Below, piece by piece: positions 8,449-16,277 of a DNA stretch of 64,000 nt (positions are counted from its first letter, which is position 1; the number at the start of each line of letters is the position of its first letter). Under the pieces are notes generated by a model. The model saw nothing but the letters and a program-made list of their open reading frames with translations. It ran no database searches and was not told the origin of the DNA. The stretch lies in the NCBI RefSeq assembly GCF_000190435.1, contig NC_015152.1, positions 564,458-628,457 on the forward strand. The letters run 5' to 3'. This stretch comes from Sphaerochaeta globosa str. Buddy (GTDB lineage Bacteria; Spirochaetota; Spirochaetia; Sphaerochaetales; Sphaerochaetaceae). A program made the translations under genes and the position numbers.

Positions 8449-9894
8449 TTAGATGCTGTACGTTGTAGATGCGGTATTGCCACCGCGGCCGGTCCAATTG
8501 GTATGAAAGAATTCTCCGCGATTGTGGTCAACCCGTTCATACGTGTGGGCTCCGAAGTAGTCTCGTTGTGCCTGCAAAAGATTGGCCGGGAGATTCTCAG
8601 TACGATAACTGTCAAACCAGGAGAGAGCAGCCCCAAGCGAGGGGGTGGGAATGCCGTTCAAGGCGGCAGCGGCTACCACTTCCCTTAGGCTCTGCTGCGC
8701 TTTGGTCAGAATTTTGGCGAAATGCGGGTCAAGAACAAGATTCTTCAGTGCAGGATCGGTAATGAAGGCTTGGCTGATTTTGTCCAGGAACGCTGAACGG
8801 ATAATGCAACCACCCCTCCACAGAAGCGCGATACCACCCAGATTCAAGTCCCATTTGTTCTCTTCCCCAACCGTCTTGATCAGGGAGAAGCCTTGGGCAT
8901 AGCTGATTATTTTTGCTGCATACAGTGCAGCGCGCAGGGTCTCGACGAAGGCCTCTTTATCAGCAACCGGCACAGAGGGCTTGAAACCAAAGACCTTGCT
9001 TGCTGCAATGCGCTCTTCCTTTTGGCTGGAGACACTTCGGGCAAAGACTGATTCTACGATCAGGGTGAGGGGAACCCCAGCATGCAGGGCGCTGATACCA
9101 GTCCATTTTCCGGTTCCCTTCTGTCCTGCGGTGTCCAAAATCTTGTCTACCAGTGCCGATCCATCCTCCTCACGGTAGCCGAGAATGTCAGCGGTGATTT
9201 CTATCAGATACGAATCAAGCTCGCCCTTGTTCCACTCTTCAAAGACAGCTTGCATTTCGTCATTGGAGAGCTTGAGCAGTCGTCTCATGAGATCATACAC
9301 CTCACCGATGAGCTGCATGTCCCCATACTCGATGCCGTTGTGCACCATCTTGACAAAGTGGCCGGCTCCGCCGCTTCCTATCCAGTCACAGCAAGGAGTT
9401 CCGTCCACATGAGCTGAAATACTTTGCAGGATCGGCTTTACCTGCTCCCAAGCCTGGGCTGAACCACCGGGCATGATGGAAGGGCCCTTCAATGCCCCCT
9501 CCTCTCCACCGGAGACACCGGTTCCGATATACAGAAGTCCTTGGTTCTCTACATAAGCCATTCTTCTTTGGCTGTCCTCATAGTTGGAGTTGCCTCCATC
9601 AATGATGATATCGCCCTTGTCCAAAAGGGGCAGCAGGGCTTCAATGGTGTCATCCACCGCTTGGCCCGCCTTTACCATCATCATTATCTTGCGGGGGGAT
9701 GCAACTGAATCGACAAGCTGGCGGAGGCTGTGGGTGCCGATGATCTGCTTATCCTTAGCACGCCCTGCGATAAAGGAATCTACTTTGTCGATGCTCCGAT
9801 TGTATACTGCAACGCTGAATCCCTTACTCTCAAGATTGAGTACCAGGTTCTCTCCCATTACTGCGAGGCCGATGAGGCCGATTGTCGCTTTCAT
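8449..9894 (-). CDS. gnd: 6-phosphogluconate dehydrogenase, decarboxylating
   Basis: Oxidises 6-phosphogluconate to ribulose 5-phosphate and CO2 with reduction of NAD(P)+. About 481 residues. Visible signatures are the Rossmann motif GLAVMGENLVLNLESKGF at the N-terminus, GTGVSGGEEGALKGPSIMPGG near residue 130, and KMVHNGIEYGDMQLI near 185. The start is the ATG at 9894, preceded by AGAGGAG; a longer frame of 13 extra codons has no ribosome site. It is clustered with sugar-acid dehydrogenases and a kinase rather than with glucose-6-phosphate dehydrogenase, so it probably serves gluconate or ketogluconate catabolism here. Confidence 0.96.
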   Translation of the reverse strand: MKATIGLIGLAVMGENLVLNLESKGFSVAVYNRSIDKVDSFIAGRAKDKQIIGTHSLRQLVDSVASPRKIMMMVKAGQAVDDTIEALLPLLDKGDIIIDGGNSNYEDSQRRMAYVENQGLLYIGTGVSGGEEGALKGPSIMPGGSAQAWEQVKPILQSISAHVDGTPCCDWIGSGGAGHFVKMVHNGIEYGDMQLIGEVYDLMRRLLKLSNDEMQAVFEEWNKGELDSYLIEITADILGYREEDGSALVDKILDTAGQKGTGKWTGISALHAGVPLTLIVESVFARSVSSQKEERIAASKVFGFKPSVPVADKEAFVETLRAALYAAKIISYAQGFSLIKTVGEENKWDLNLGGIALLWRGGCIIRSAFLDKISQAFITDPALKNLVLDPHFAKILTKAQQSLREVVAAAALNGIPTPSLGAALSWFDSYRTENLPANLLQAQRDYFGAHTYERVDHNRGEFFHTNWTGRGGNTASTTYSI

Positions 9895-9907
9895 AATGAT
9901 TCTCCTC

Positions 9908-10750
9908 TTAGATGCGTCGTTTAGCGATGACACTTCTCATTTTATTCAAACTTTCTACCCCAGGCTCTCCGATTTGCTCAAGGACTTCCACATACAGGAC
10001 ATCGATGAGTACGAGGCTGGTAATTCTTGCGGAAAAAGATTCTGCAACCACTGATGAGGTTGGATTGCTGACACTGAGTACCAAATTTCCCAGCTTGGAC
10101 AAGGGGGAACGGGTGTTGCTGGTCAGCACAATCAAAAAACAGCCATTATTGCGAAGCTCCTCGGCCAAGGCAAGTGTGTCGTGTCCCGCACCCGTGTGGG
10201 AGACGAGAAGGGCGACATCGCCTTCGGTTGCCTGGCTTGCAAGCATGAGCTGCATATGGAATTCCGAGGCATATTGGCAATTCAGCCCGGTCCTGATGAG
10301 TTTGTGGTAGGCATCCTGAGCCAAAATGTTCGACCCGCCCAAGCCCATCAAATAGAGAGCATGTGAGCCGGCAAACCGCTTGGCCGCCTCCTTGAGGACT
10401 TGCCGGTCAAGCTTGGCGTAGGTCTCTTCCAGGTTTTTCCTTGCATTGGCAAAGACCATGTCCGCTGCATCCTGTCCTTCTGAGACTTCTGTCTCGAACA
10501 GTTGTTCGCTGGAGGGAATGGTCTCGCGGGCAAGTGCGATTCGAAAGCGCTGATACCCACTGTAGCCGAGTTTGCGGGCAAAGCGGACCATCGTCGATTC
10601 ACTGATGCCGATTCGATCAGCGAGTTCCTCAATGCTGGGGTTCACGGAATCCTTTGGATGTTCGAGGATGAAGTCGGCAATTTTCTTTTCTTTGGCACTG
10701 AGCATTGCATACTTTGTGCGTATGGTATAGATGGCGCTGACTTCTTGCAT
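9908..10750 (-). CDS. MurR/RpiR family transcriptional regulator
   Basis: About 280 residues. An N-terminal helix-turn-helix (SIEELADRIGISESTMVRFARKLGYSGYQRF) is followed by a SIS sugar-phosphate-binding domain (about residues 110-270). ATG at 10750 is preferred, with AAGGGG upstream; the longer frame lacks a ribosome site. It is first in the minus-strand sugar-acid operon and diverges from a sugar ABC operon. The spacer between them holds AAATATTCA direct repeats, so it likely controls both directions in response to a phosphorylated sugar acid. Confidence 0.9.
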   Translation of the reverse strand: MQEVSAIYTIRTKYAMLSAKEKKIADFILEHPKDSVNPSIEELADRIGISESTMVRFARKLGYSGYQRFRIALARETIPSSEQLFETEVSEGQDAADMVFANARKNLEETYAKLDRQVLKEAAKRFAGSHALYLMGLGGSNILAQDAYHKLIRTGLNCQYASEFHMQLMLASQATEGDVALLVSHTGAGHDTLALAEELRNNGCFLIVLTSNTRSPLSKLGNLVLSVSNPTSSVVAESFSARITSLVLIDVLYVEVLEQIGEPGVESLNKMRSVIAKRRI

Positions 10751-10769
10751 TGGTGTCCCCTTGTAGATA

Positions 10770-10798
10770 AGTATAGTATGAAAAAAATATTCAGGCAA
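10770..10798 (-). promoter_or_regulatory. promoter of the rpiR-gnd operon
   Basis: Minus strand TTGCCT (10793-10798), 17-base spacer, TATACT (10770-10775). The first AAATATTCA repeat (10785-10793) overlaps its spacer and -35 edge. Confidence 0.6.
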
Positions 10799-10820
10799 TC
10801 AGAAATAAATATTCATTTAT
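10785..10820. promoter_or_regulatory. paired operator candidate for the RpiR regulator
   Basis: AAATATTCA occurs at 10785-10793 and again at 10807-10815, 22 bases apart, about two helical turns. The second copy is inside a perfect inverted repeat ATAAAT-attc-ATTTAT (10805-10820). The pair lies between the two divergent promoters. Confidence 0.5.
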
Positions 10821-10823
10821 CGC

Positions 10824-10851
10824 TTCACTTCTGGAAAAAACGGGGTATACT
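10824..10851 (+). promoter_or_regulatory. promoter of the sugar ABC operon
   Basis: TTCACT (10824-10829), 16-base spacer, TATACT (10846-10851), about 42 bases before the binding-protein ATG. The -35 match is weak, which suggests an activator or a regulated promoter. Confidence 0.45.
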
Positions 10852-10892
10852 ATGCAAAAGGTTGAACAAAATAAAAGGAGTGTAGTGTAATT

Positions 10893-12167
10893 ATGAAGAA
10901 AAGAAATGTACTGGTTGTCATGGCACTGGTATTCTGCTTGGCGTATCCCCTCTTTGCACAGGGAGCTGCTGAAGCGGCACCGAAACAGGAAATTCGTGTT
11001 CTTTTGGCAAACCATCCCTATGGCGAGCTGCTCAAGACCAAGATTCCCGAGTTCGAAGCAAAGACCGGCATCAAGGTAAACTATGAAAGTCTGCAGGAAA
11101 GCCAGCTGACCAACAAGCTCACCACTGAGTTTGCAACCAAGAGCTCGACTGTCGACGTATTCATGACCCGCCCCTTGCAGGAAGGGCTGATGTTCATCAA
11201 GAACGGTTGGTATGAGGGTTTAAACAGCTATGATTTTGCCGACTATCCAGCCAACTCGGTTGATATCGGAAGAAAGAATGGCACGGCCTTCATCGTACCG
11301 CTCGTGACCGAATGGCAGGTGCTGTATTATCGCAAGGACCTCTTCAAGAAAGCAGGACTTACCGTTCCTACCAATTTCACCGAACTTGAAGCTGCTGCAA
11401 AAGCTTTGAACAAGGATGGTGTTGCAGGTTTTGCTTCCCGTGGAAAGGGTGCTGCAGCTGTTACCCAGCTCTCCAGCTATGTCTACAACTATGGAGGCAG
11501 GTATCTTGACGGCGGCAAGGCTGTATTTGACAGTCCCGAAGCCCTTGAAGCCATCCGCTTCTATGGCAGACTTTTGGGCAACTATGGTCCTCAGGGCGTT
11601 ACGAGCATGTCGTGGGAGAATGTCATGCCAGTCTTCCAGGCCGGCAAACTTGCCATGTGGACTGATGCATCGGTCTTCTACGGCCAGATTGTCGATCCTA
11701 CCAAGACCCAGATTCCTGCAGATGACATCGGCATTGCACAGCTGCCCAAAGGTCCGAAGGGCGACAGTCCGTTCATCGTAGTTTCCTGGGGTATGGCAAT
11801 GTCCGCTGCTTCCCAGAACAAGAGTGCAGCAAAGCAGTTCCTCGATTGGGCAACCAGCAAGGAACTTGCCAAGCAGGGCATGCTTACCAACATCACCATG
11901 GCCCGCGACTCCGCTTGGGCTGATGCTGAAGTCAGAAAGATCATGAACCCTGGTTTGGTGGAGACCCAGGCCCATGCAGCCAAGAACGGCTTTCCGTATG
12001 ATCGTCCGTTCATGAGCTCGGTCGGCCAAGCCCGCGACCTTATCGGTGAAGTGATCATCGAGTCCATCAACACGAAGGGAACCTCTACAAAGCTTGCTGC
12101 TCTTGCACAAGAGAAGGTGAAGGCTGTGGATGCGTTGTTGAAGACCGACGGTGAATACGGTCTCTAA
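10893..12167 (+). CDS. sugar ABC transporter substrate-binding protein
   Basis: Periplasmic binding protein of 424 residues of the extracellular solute-binding family 1. The signal peptide MKKRNVLVVMALVFCLAYPLFA is followed by QGAAEAAP. The mature part has the usual start EIRVLLANHPYGELL and a FTELEAAAKAL segment. AAAGGAG precedes the ATG. Two MalF/MalG-type permeases follow, and a strong hairpin separates this gene from them. No ATPase is present in the operon, so a shared MsmK/UgpC-like ATPase encoded elsewhere is expected. Divergence from the gnd/KdgK-like operon and nearby kdgF suggest uronate or sugar-acid oligosaccharides as ligand; this is inference. Confidence 0.92.
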   Translation: MKKRNVLVVMALVFCLAYPLFAQGAAEAAPKQEIRVLLANHPYGELLKTKIPEFEAKTGIKVNYESLQESQLTNKLTTEFATKSSTVDVFMTRPLQEGLMFIKNGWYEGLNSYDFADYPANSVDIGRKNGTAFIVPLVTEWQVLYYRKDLFKKAGLTVPTNFTELEAAAKALNKDGVAGFASRGKGAAAVTQLSSYVYNYGGRYLDGGKAVFDSPEALEAIRFYGRLLGNYGPQGVTSMSWENVMPVFQAGKLAMWTDASVFYGQIVDPTKTQIPADDIGIAQLPKGPKGDSPFIVVSWGMAMSAASQNKSAAKQFLDWATSKELAKQGMLTNITMARDSAWADAEVRKIMNPGLVETQAHAAKNGFPYDRPFMSSVGQARDLIGEVIIESINTKGTSTKLAALAQEKVKAVDALLKTDGEYGL

Positions 12168-12184
12168 CCTTGAGTAAGAGATCC

Positions 12185-12213
12185 TTGGCCGACCGAGCTT
12201 ATCGGTCGGCCAA
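12185..12213 (+). terminator. intercistronic hairpin after the binding-protein gene
   Basis: TTGGCCGACCGA (12185-12196) pairs perfectly with TCGGTCGGCCAA (12202-12213) around a 5-base loop. No U-run follows, so it more likely protects the upstream mRNA or partly attenuates than fully terminates. Confidence 0.75.
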
Positions 12214-12234
12214 TTGCGTAACAAGGAGCTTTGC

Positions 12235-13113
12235 ATGATTCGACAAGGATTCTTTGAAAAAAACCTACGATATATCTTCCCGCTTCCTGCCGTCCTGTTC
12301 GTGGTTGTTCTGATGGTATTTCCCGTAGCGTATACCTTCTTCCTCAGCTTTACGGATTGGACGCTTACCAGTGGCAGGCCTTTGTCGGTCGTTGGCCTGA
12401 AGAGCTATCTGCAGGTTCTGAAGGAACCTCGATTCCTGGAAGCTTTGGGACGTACCTTTTATTTCACATTCGGATCGGTAATCGTAGAGATGTTGCTTGG
12501 CACCGCGTTGGCCCTCATCCTGAATCGCACATTCAAGGGAAAAGGTGTGGTGAAGACGTTGCTGTTGCTTCCCTTGGTAGCGACTCCGGTGGCAATCGGT
12601 ATTGTGTGGAATCTGTTCTATGATCCGACTATCGGCATTCTCAACTATGTTCTGAGTGTTCTCAAGCTCCCCCAAAGTGGGTGGGTTAGTGATGCTAAGA
12701 CTGTAATGCCATCCCTCATTATTGTTGATATCTGGCAGTGGACCCCGATGATTACCATCATCGTGCTGGCCGGCCTTGCCGGACTTTCCTCCGAGCCGTA
12801 CGAATCGGCCATGGTGGACGGGGCGAATGCCCGTCAGGTACTCTTTCAGATTACGCTTCCCATGCTGATGCCCACCATCCTCACCGCCGTCATTCTGAGG
12901 GCCATCGATGCCCTTAAGACGTACGACATCATCTATTCTATGACCGGAGGTGGACCGGGGTATGCCTCGGAGAACCTCAATGTGCTTGCGTTCAAGTACA
13001 GCTTTGAGTATTTCAGGATGGGACAGAGTGCTGTGATGCTCGTTTTCCTTTTCATCATCGTCCTTCTCTTCAGCCTCCTTGTCATGCGGCTGCGTAGAGC
13101 GTTTGAACAATAG
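12235..13113 (+). CDS. sugar ABC transporter permease (MalF/UgpA type)
   Basis: Inner-membrane permease of about 292 residues with six hydrophobic segments. The ATPase-contact loop is YESAMVDGANARQVLFQITLP. ATG at 12235 is chosen because AAGGAG lies upstream; the TTG seven codons earlier overlaps the preceding hairpin. Works with the binding protein upstream and the second permease 11 bases downstream. Confidence 0.93.
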   Translation: MIRQGFFEKNLRYIFPLPAVLFVVVLMVFPVAYTFFLSFTDWTLTSGRPLSVVGLKSYLQVLKEPRFLEALGRTFYFTFGSVIVEMLLGTALALILNRTFKGKGVVKTLLLLPLVATPVAIGIVWNLFYDPTIGILNYVLSVLKLPQSGWVSDAKTVMPSLIIVDIWQWTPMITIIVLAGLAGLSSEPYESAMVDGANARQVLFQITLPMLMPTILTAVILRAIDALKTYDIIYSMTGGGPGYASENLNVLAFKYSFEYFRMGQSAVMLVFLFIIVLLFSLLVMRLRRAFEQ

Positions 13114-13124
13114 GAGAGGTGAAT

Positions 13125-13940
13125 ATGAAAGAAAAGCGACTAACAACCATTTTGTACGGTGTCGTCCTTGCCGCAATAATCATCCCCATCCTCTTTCCCT
13201 TTATCTGGATGTTGATGAGTTCGTTCAAGACCCAAGTGGATATTATCAGCTGGCCTCCGAAGTTCATCTTCAAGCCGGTGATGCAGAATTACGAACGGGT
13301 TTTCGTTGAACAGAACTTTTTGCAGTATATGCAGAACTCCCTGATAGTCTCCACCGTCAGTGTATTCTTCTCCTTGCTGCTCGGTTTGCCGGCTGCGTAT
13401 TCCATCGCACGCTACAAACAGAAAAAGCTCTCCATTTTTATCCTGGTAGCACGTCTCATGCCCGGTATTTCCTTTTTGATGCCGTGGTATATTGTCTTTT
13501 CCCGCCTCAGATTGATGGACAGCTATGTTGCCTTGATTCTCAGCCACATGCTTATCGCCTTGCCGTTGGTAGTCTGGGTCATGTCCCCGTACTTCGACTC
13601 GGTGCCTCGCGAGCTTGAAGAGGCTGCCATGGTCGATGGACTTACCCAGCAAGCTGCTTTCGTGAAGATATTGCTTCCGCTTTCCGGTCCTGGAGTGGTT
13701 ACGGCTACCACACTGAGTTTCATTTTCAGTTGGAACAATTTCATGTTCAGCCAGGTCCTGAGCCAGCAGAAGACTCGTACACTGCCCATCGCCGTCTACA
13801 ACTTCCTCTCCTATGTCGAAGTTGACTGGGGTGCGGTCATGGCGGCGGCAGTAACCATAATGGCTCCCGCAATCATTCTGACTATGTTCTTCCAAAAGTA
13901 TGTGGTAAAAGGTCTTACTATGGGAGCTGTAAAAGGATAG
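13125..13940 (+). CDS. sugar ABC transporter permease (MalG/UgpE type)
   Basis: Second permease subunit, about 271 residues. It has a typical N-terminal membrane segment followed by MSSFKTQ, and the EAA loop is EEAAMVDGLTQQAAFVKILLP. A GTG two codons earlier is possible, but AGGAG spacing favours ATG 13125. The stop codon lies inside a hairpin that separates this gene from the convergent DUF89 gene. Confidence 0.93.
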   Translation: MKEKRLTTILYGVVLAAIIIPILFPFIWMLMSSFKTQVDIISWPPKFIFKPVMQNYERVFVEQNFLQYMQNSLIVSTVSVFFSLLLGLPAAYSIARYKQKKLSIFILVARLMPGISFLMPWYIVFSRLRLMDSYVALILSHMLIALPLVVWVMSPYFDSVPRELEEAAMVDGLTQQAAFVKILLPLSGPGVVTATTLSFIFSWNNFMFSQVLSQQKTRTLPIAVYNFLSYVEVDWGAVMAAAVTIMAPAIILTMFFQKYVVKGLTMGAVKG

Positions 13941-13963
13941 TGCAAGCTTCATGGCTATCCTTT
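13932..13963. terminator. hairpin between convergent permease and DUF89 genes
   Basis: AAAGGATAG (13932-13940) pairs with CTATCCTTT (13955-13963), overlapping the permease stop codon. There is no long U-tract, so termination is plausible but not certain. Confidence 0.5.
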
Positions 13964-13969
13964 GTCCGA

Positions 13970-14845
13970 TTAAAGGTTTCGCTTGAGTACCAACTCGCGC
14001 CTAGCCCCACCGAGCTGAGTCTCGATCACCTCGCATTTGATGATGAAAAGGAAGAAGATGGGTCCATTCTCTTCAGAGAGCGCTTCGAAGTTACCTTGGC
14101 CTTTACTGATGATCATATCTGCTTGGTGATACAGTTCCAGAAAAGCAGGGTCTGCCTGCGAGAGAACCAGTCCCGGGGTCCTGCTTCCGCTGGATACAAC
14201 CGTGGCAACGGAATCGAGTCCGCAGTCCAGGGCATCCTTGAGTAGTACATCGTTGAGTATCGGGAAGCCCCTGGTTACAAAGACAAGCTCAAGCAAGGGA
14301 TATTCCTTTGCAATTGTTTCCAACAAAACCCGGTCAAAGACTATTTCCCCGGCATTGTCTCCAACATACATCACACGTTTTGCCTGGCCCAGAGCCTCCT
14401 GGAAGGCCTCGAATGCAAAGAGGGATGAGTTTGTCTCTCCCAATTCCTGCTGCAGGATCTTGGTGATTTCCGCTTGTACATTGATACCGCTTGGAAATGC
14501 TCCGTAATCGATGATGTTTCCTGCGCATGCCAGTTTCACCGCTGTTTTCAGGGGGGAGGATGAACAGCGTACCATGCTGCGCAAATCGTCGATCACCGAC
14601 AGTGCTTCCCTGTTGCTCATGGTTTTGACCTCGAGGTAGGGATCCTGTTTGCCCGAATGTTCGACAAACATGCGTTGCATATGATAAGCCATTTGCGGCG
14701 GGCTCATGTCCAAGGGGAAATACTGTAGTTCATTCCCTATCGCATCCATGATCTTCTTGATCGATTCTTCGGGCAGACCCAACATTTTTCCGGCTTCGAG
14801 AACCTGCTTGAAAAAACAGGGTAGACACGTAAGTGAGGTTTTCAT
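13970..14845 (-). CDS. DUF89/ARMT1-like damage-control phosphatase family protein
   Basis: About 291 residues. The N-terminus MKTSLTCLPCFFKQ matches the bacterial DUF89 pattern with its CxxCF motif. The conserved core VMYVGDNAGEIVFDRVLLE near residue 155 carries the Asp-Asn pair that binds metal, and IISKGQGNFEAL near 245 is the other family motif. These metal-dependent phosphatases remove harmful phosphorylated sugars or metabolites. The start at 14845 is chosen by family similarity; ribosome-site evidence is weak, and upstream in-frame ATGs exist. Its place in a sugar-acid region fits clean-up of sugar phosphates. Confidence 0.82.
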   Translation of the reverse strand: MKTSLTCLPCFFKQVLEAGKMLGLPEESIKKIMDAIGNELQYFPLDMSPPQMAYHMQRMFVEHSGKQDPYLEVKTMSNREALSVIDDLRSMVRCSSSPLKTAVKLACAGNIIDYGAFPSGINVQAEITKILQQELGETNSSLFAFEAFQEALGQAKRVMYVGDNAGEIVFDRVLLETIAKEYPLLELVFVTRGFPILNDVLLKDALDCGLDSVATVVSSGSRTPGLVLSQADPAFLELYHQADMIISKGQGNFEALSEENGPIFFLFIIKCEVIETQLGGARRELVLKRNL

Positions 14846-14968
14846 GCGAACGAATATAGCATACTCATGCATCCTGTTTATAGCGGTACCCAGCAATTCC
14901 TTTGCACAGAAGAAAGGGTAGCGCCTGCCATCACCCTCTGGTATACTAAAGAAAAAGGTGGCAGCAGT

Positions 14969-15793
14969 ATGAGACTTGTCGGCATACACTACACCAGATG
15001 GGCTTCTCAGGCCGAAGCGGATATCGCTTCCTTGGTCCAGAAGGCCAAGCATCTGCTTTATGATCAACTCGAAGTAGATGGGATCCTGGTACACCAGATG
15101 AGCCCTTGGGGACGCAAGCGCCTTGGTTTTGAAGCAAAAACCCATCAGATAGACATTTCCTACAGTATCAAACCAACTTCGGCGTATGATCTTTCATCCC
15201 TTGACGAGGATGTGCGTAGGCATGCACTCTCCCAGTTTCAGGACCTTATTCGTACGATAGGGGAGATGGGGGGAGGAAGCCTCAACGGTCCGCTGTACAC
15301 CAGTTTCCCTGAACAGCAAGGAATGAAGCAGAAAAAACAGAGGCTGCTGGAGCAGAGCGTCAAAAGCTTGAGGTCACTCACGCCTCTTGCCCAGGACGAG
15401 GATGTTGTCCTGAATATCAGGCCGGTAAACCGATATGAACACTTCCTTATCCCTACTGCCGGTGAAGCCCTTGCCTTTGTGCATGCAGTCAACCATTCGA
15501 ATTGCGGCATCGACTTGGATACCTTTGAGATGAACCTTGAGGAAGATGACCTGGAGGCTGCCATTATGCAGGCAGGCATCTATCTGCACTGTCTGCATGT
15601 TCGGGAGAACAACCAAAAAATGGTCGGCTTGGGCGCTCTCGATTGGAAAGCTGTCCGTAAAGGGTTGGATGCCATCTATTACAAAGGCCCTGTGGTTCAT
15701 ATGCCTACCGTCATTCCCGATGAACGGGAAGAAGCCCAGGAGAGCCGGAGAATTCGAAACTTGCTCTGCAATGACTTTCCTCAGTTGCCGTAA
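14969..15793 (+). CDS. TIM-barrel sugar isomerase/epimerase-like protein
   Basis: About 274 residues of the AP-endonuclease-2/xylose-isomerase-like barrel family. Conserved acidic and histidine positions appear in CGIDLDTFEMNLE and YLHCLHVRENN. ATG 14969 follows AAAGGTGG; the longer frame upstream has no support. A TATACT element sits just before it. kdgF follows 29 bases downstream on the same strand, so the two may act together on uronates. Exact substrate unknown. Confidence 0.75.
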   Translation: MRLVGIHYTRWASQAEADIASLVQKAKHLLYDQLEVDGILVHQMSPWGRKRLGFEAKTHQIDISYSIKPTSAYDLSSLDEDVRRHALSQFQDLIRTIGEMGGGSLNGPLYTSFPEQQGMKQKKQRLLEQSVKSLRSLTPLAQDEDVVLNIRPVNRYEHFLIPTAGEALAFVHAVNHSNCGIDLDTFEMNLEEDDLEAAIMQAGIYLHCLHVRENNQKMVGLGALDWKAVRKGLDAIYYKGPVVHMPTVIPDEREEAQESRRIRNLLCNDFPQLP

Positions 15794-15822
15794 GGTGGCA
15801 TACTGGGTAACGGAGGCAAACA

Positions 15823-16146
15823 GTGAAACTACTCAAATATGCAGATGTACAAGTCAAGGATTTAGGGAACGGAGTCTCAAGAAAGGTTCTGGTCCATACC
15901 GAAGAAATGATGCTCGTAGAGGTCCGGTTTCCCACTGGCGGCGTGGGAGCGATGCACTCACATGTCCATCGCCAACTCTCGTATGTGCAGTCGGGGGTGT
16001 TTGAATTCGAGAGTGAAGGGAATAAGCAACGCGTCGTTGCAGGTGATACCCTTGCCTTTGAACCCAATCAGAAACACGGAGTAACCTGTTTGCAGGCCGG
16101 GGTGGTCCTGGACTTCTTTACTCCCGCTCGAGAGGATTTCCTGTAA
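15823..16146 (+). CDS. kdgF: KdgF-type cupin, unsaturated uronate linearising protein
   Basis: Small single-domain cupin of 107 residues. KdgF proteins help open 4,5-unsaturated galacturonate or related uronates to the linear keto form during pectin or alginate breakdown. The cupin metal motif AMHSHVHRQLSYVQSG is at about residues 44-59, AGDTLAFEPNQKHG follows, and the family ending FTPAREDFL is present. The start is GTG at 15823, with GGAGG 6 bases upstream. It ends before a terminator. Confidence 0.85.
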   Translation: MKLLKYADVQVKDLGNGVSRKVLVHTEEMMLVEVRFPTGGVGAMHSHVHRQLSYVQSGVFEFESEGNKQRVVAGDTLAFEPNQKHGVTCLQAGVVLDFFTPAREDFL

Positions 16147-16190
16147 GCAACGAAAAGGTGATGCCTTTTGCATGCGATATGATTCCTATG

Positions 16191-16223
16191 CCCTGTTACC
16201 CCTCCGGTAGCAGGGTTTTCTCT
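16191..16223 (+). terminator. rho-independent terminator after kdgF
   Basis: CCCTGTTACC pairs with GGTAGCAGGG (one G-U) around CCTCC, followed by TTTTCTCT. Confidence 0.8.
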
Positions 16224-16277
16224 ACTCTTGCCCATATCCACACTTCTTAGTACTTTACTATGTGATAGGAGACAGCA

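Noticed and set aside
11220-12236. Minus-strand open frame of 338 codons
   Set aside because: Antisense to the sugar-binding protein gene; no start signal and no domain.
12265-13176. Minus-strand open frame of 303 codons
   Set aside because: Antisense to the first sugar permease; very rich in His, Arg and Gln, typical of a shadow frame.
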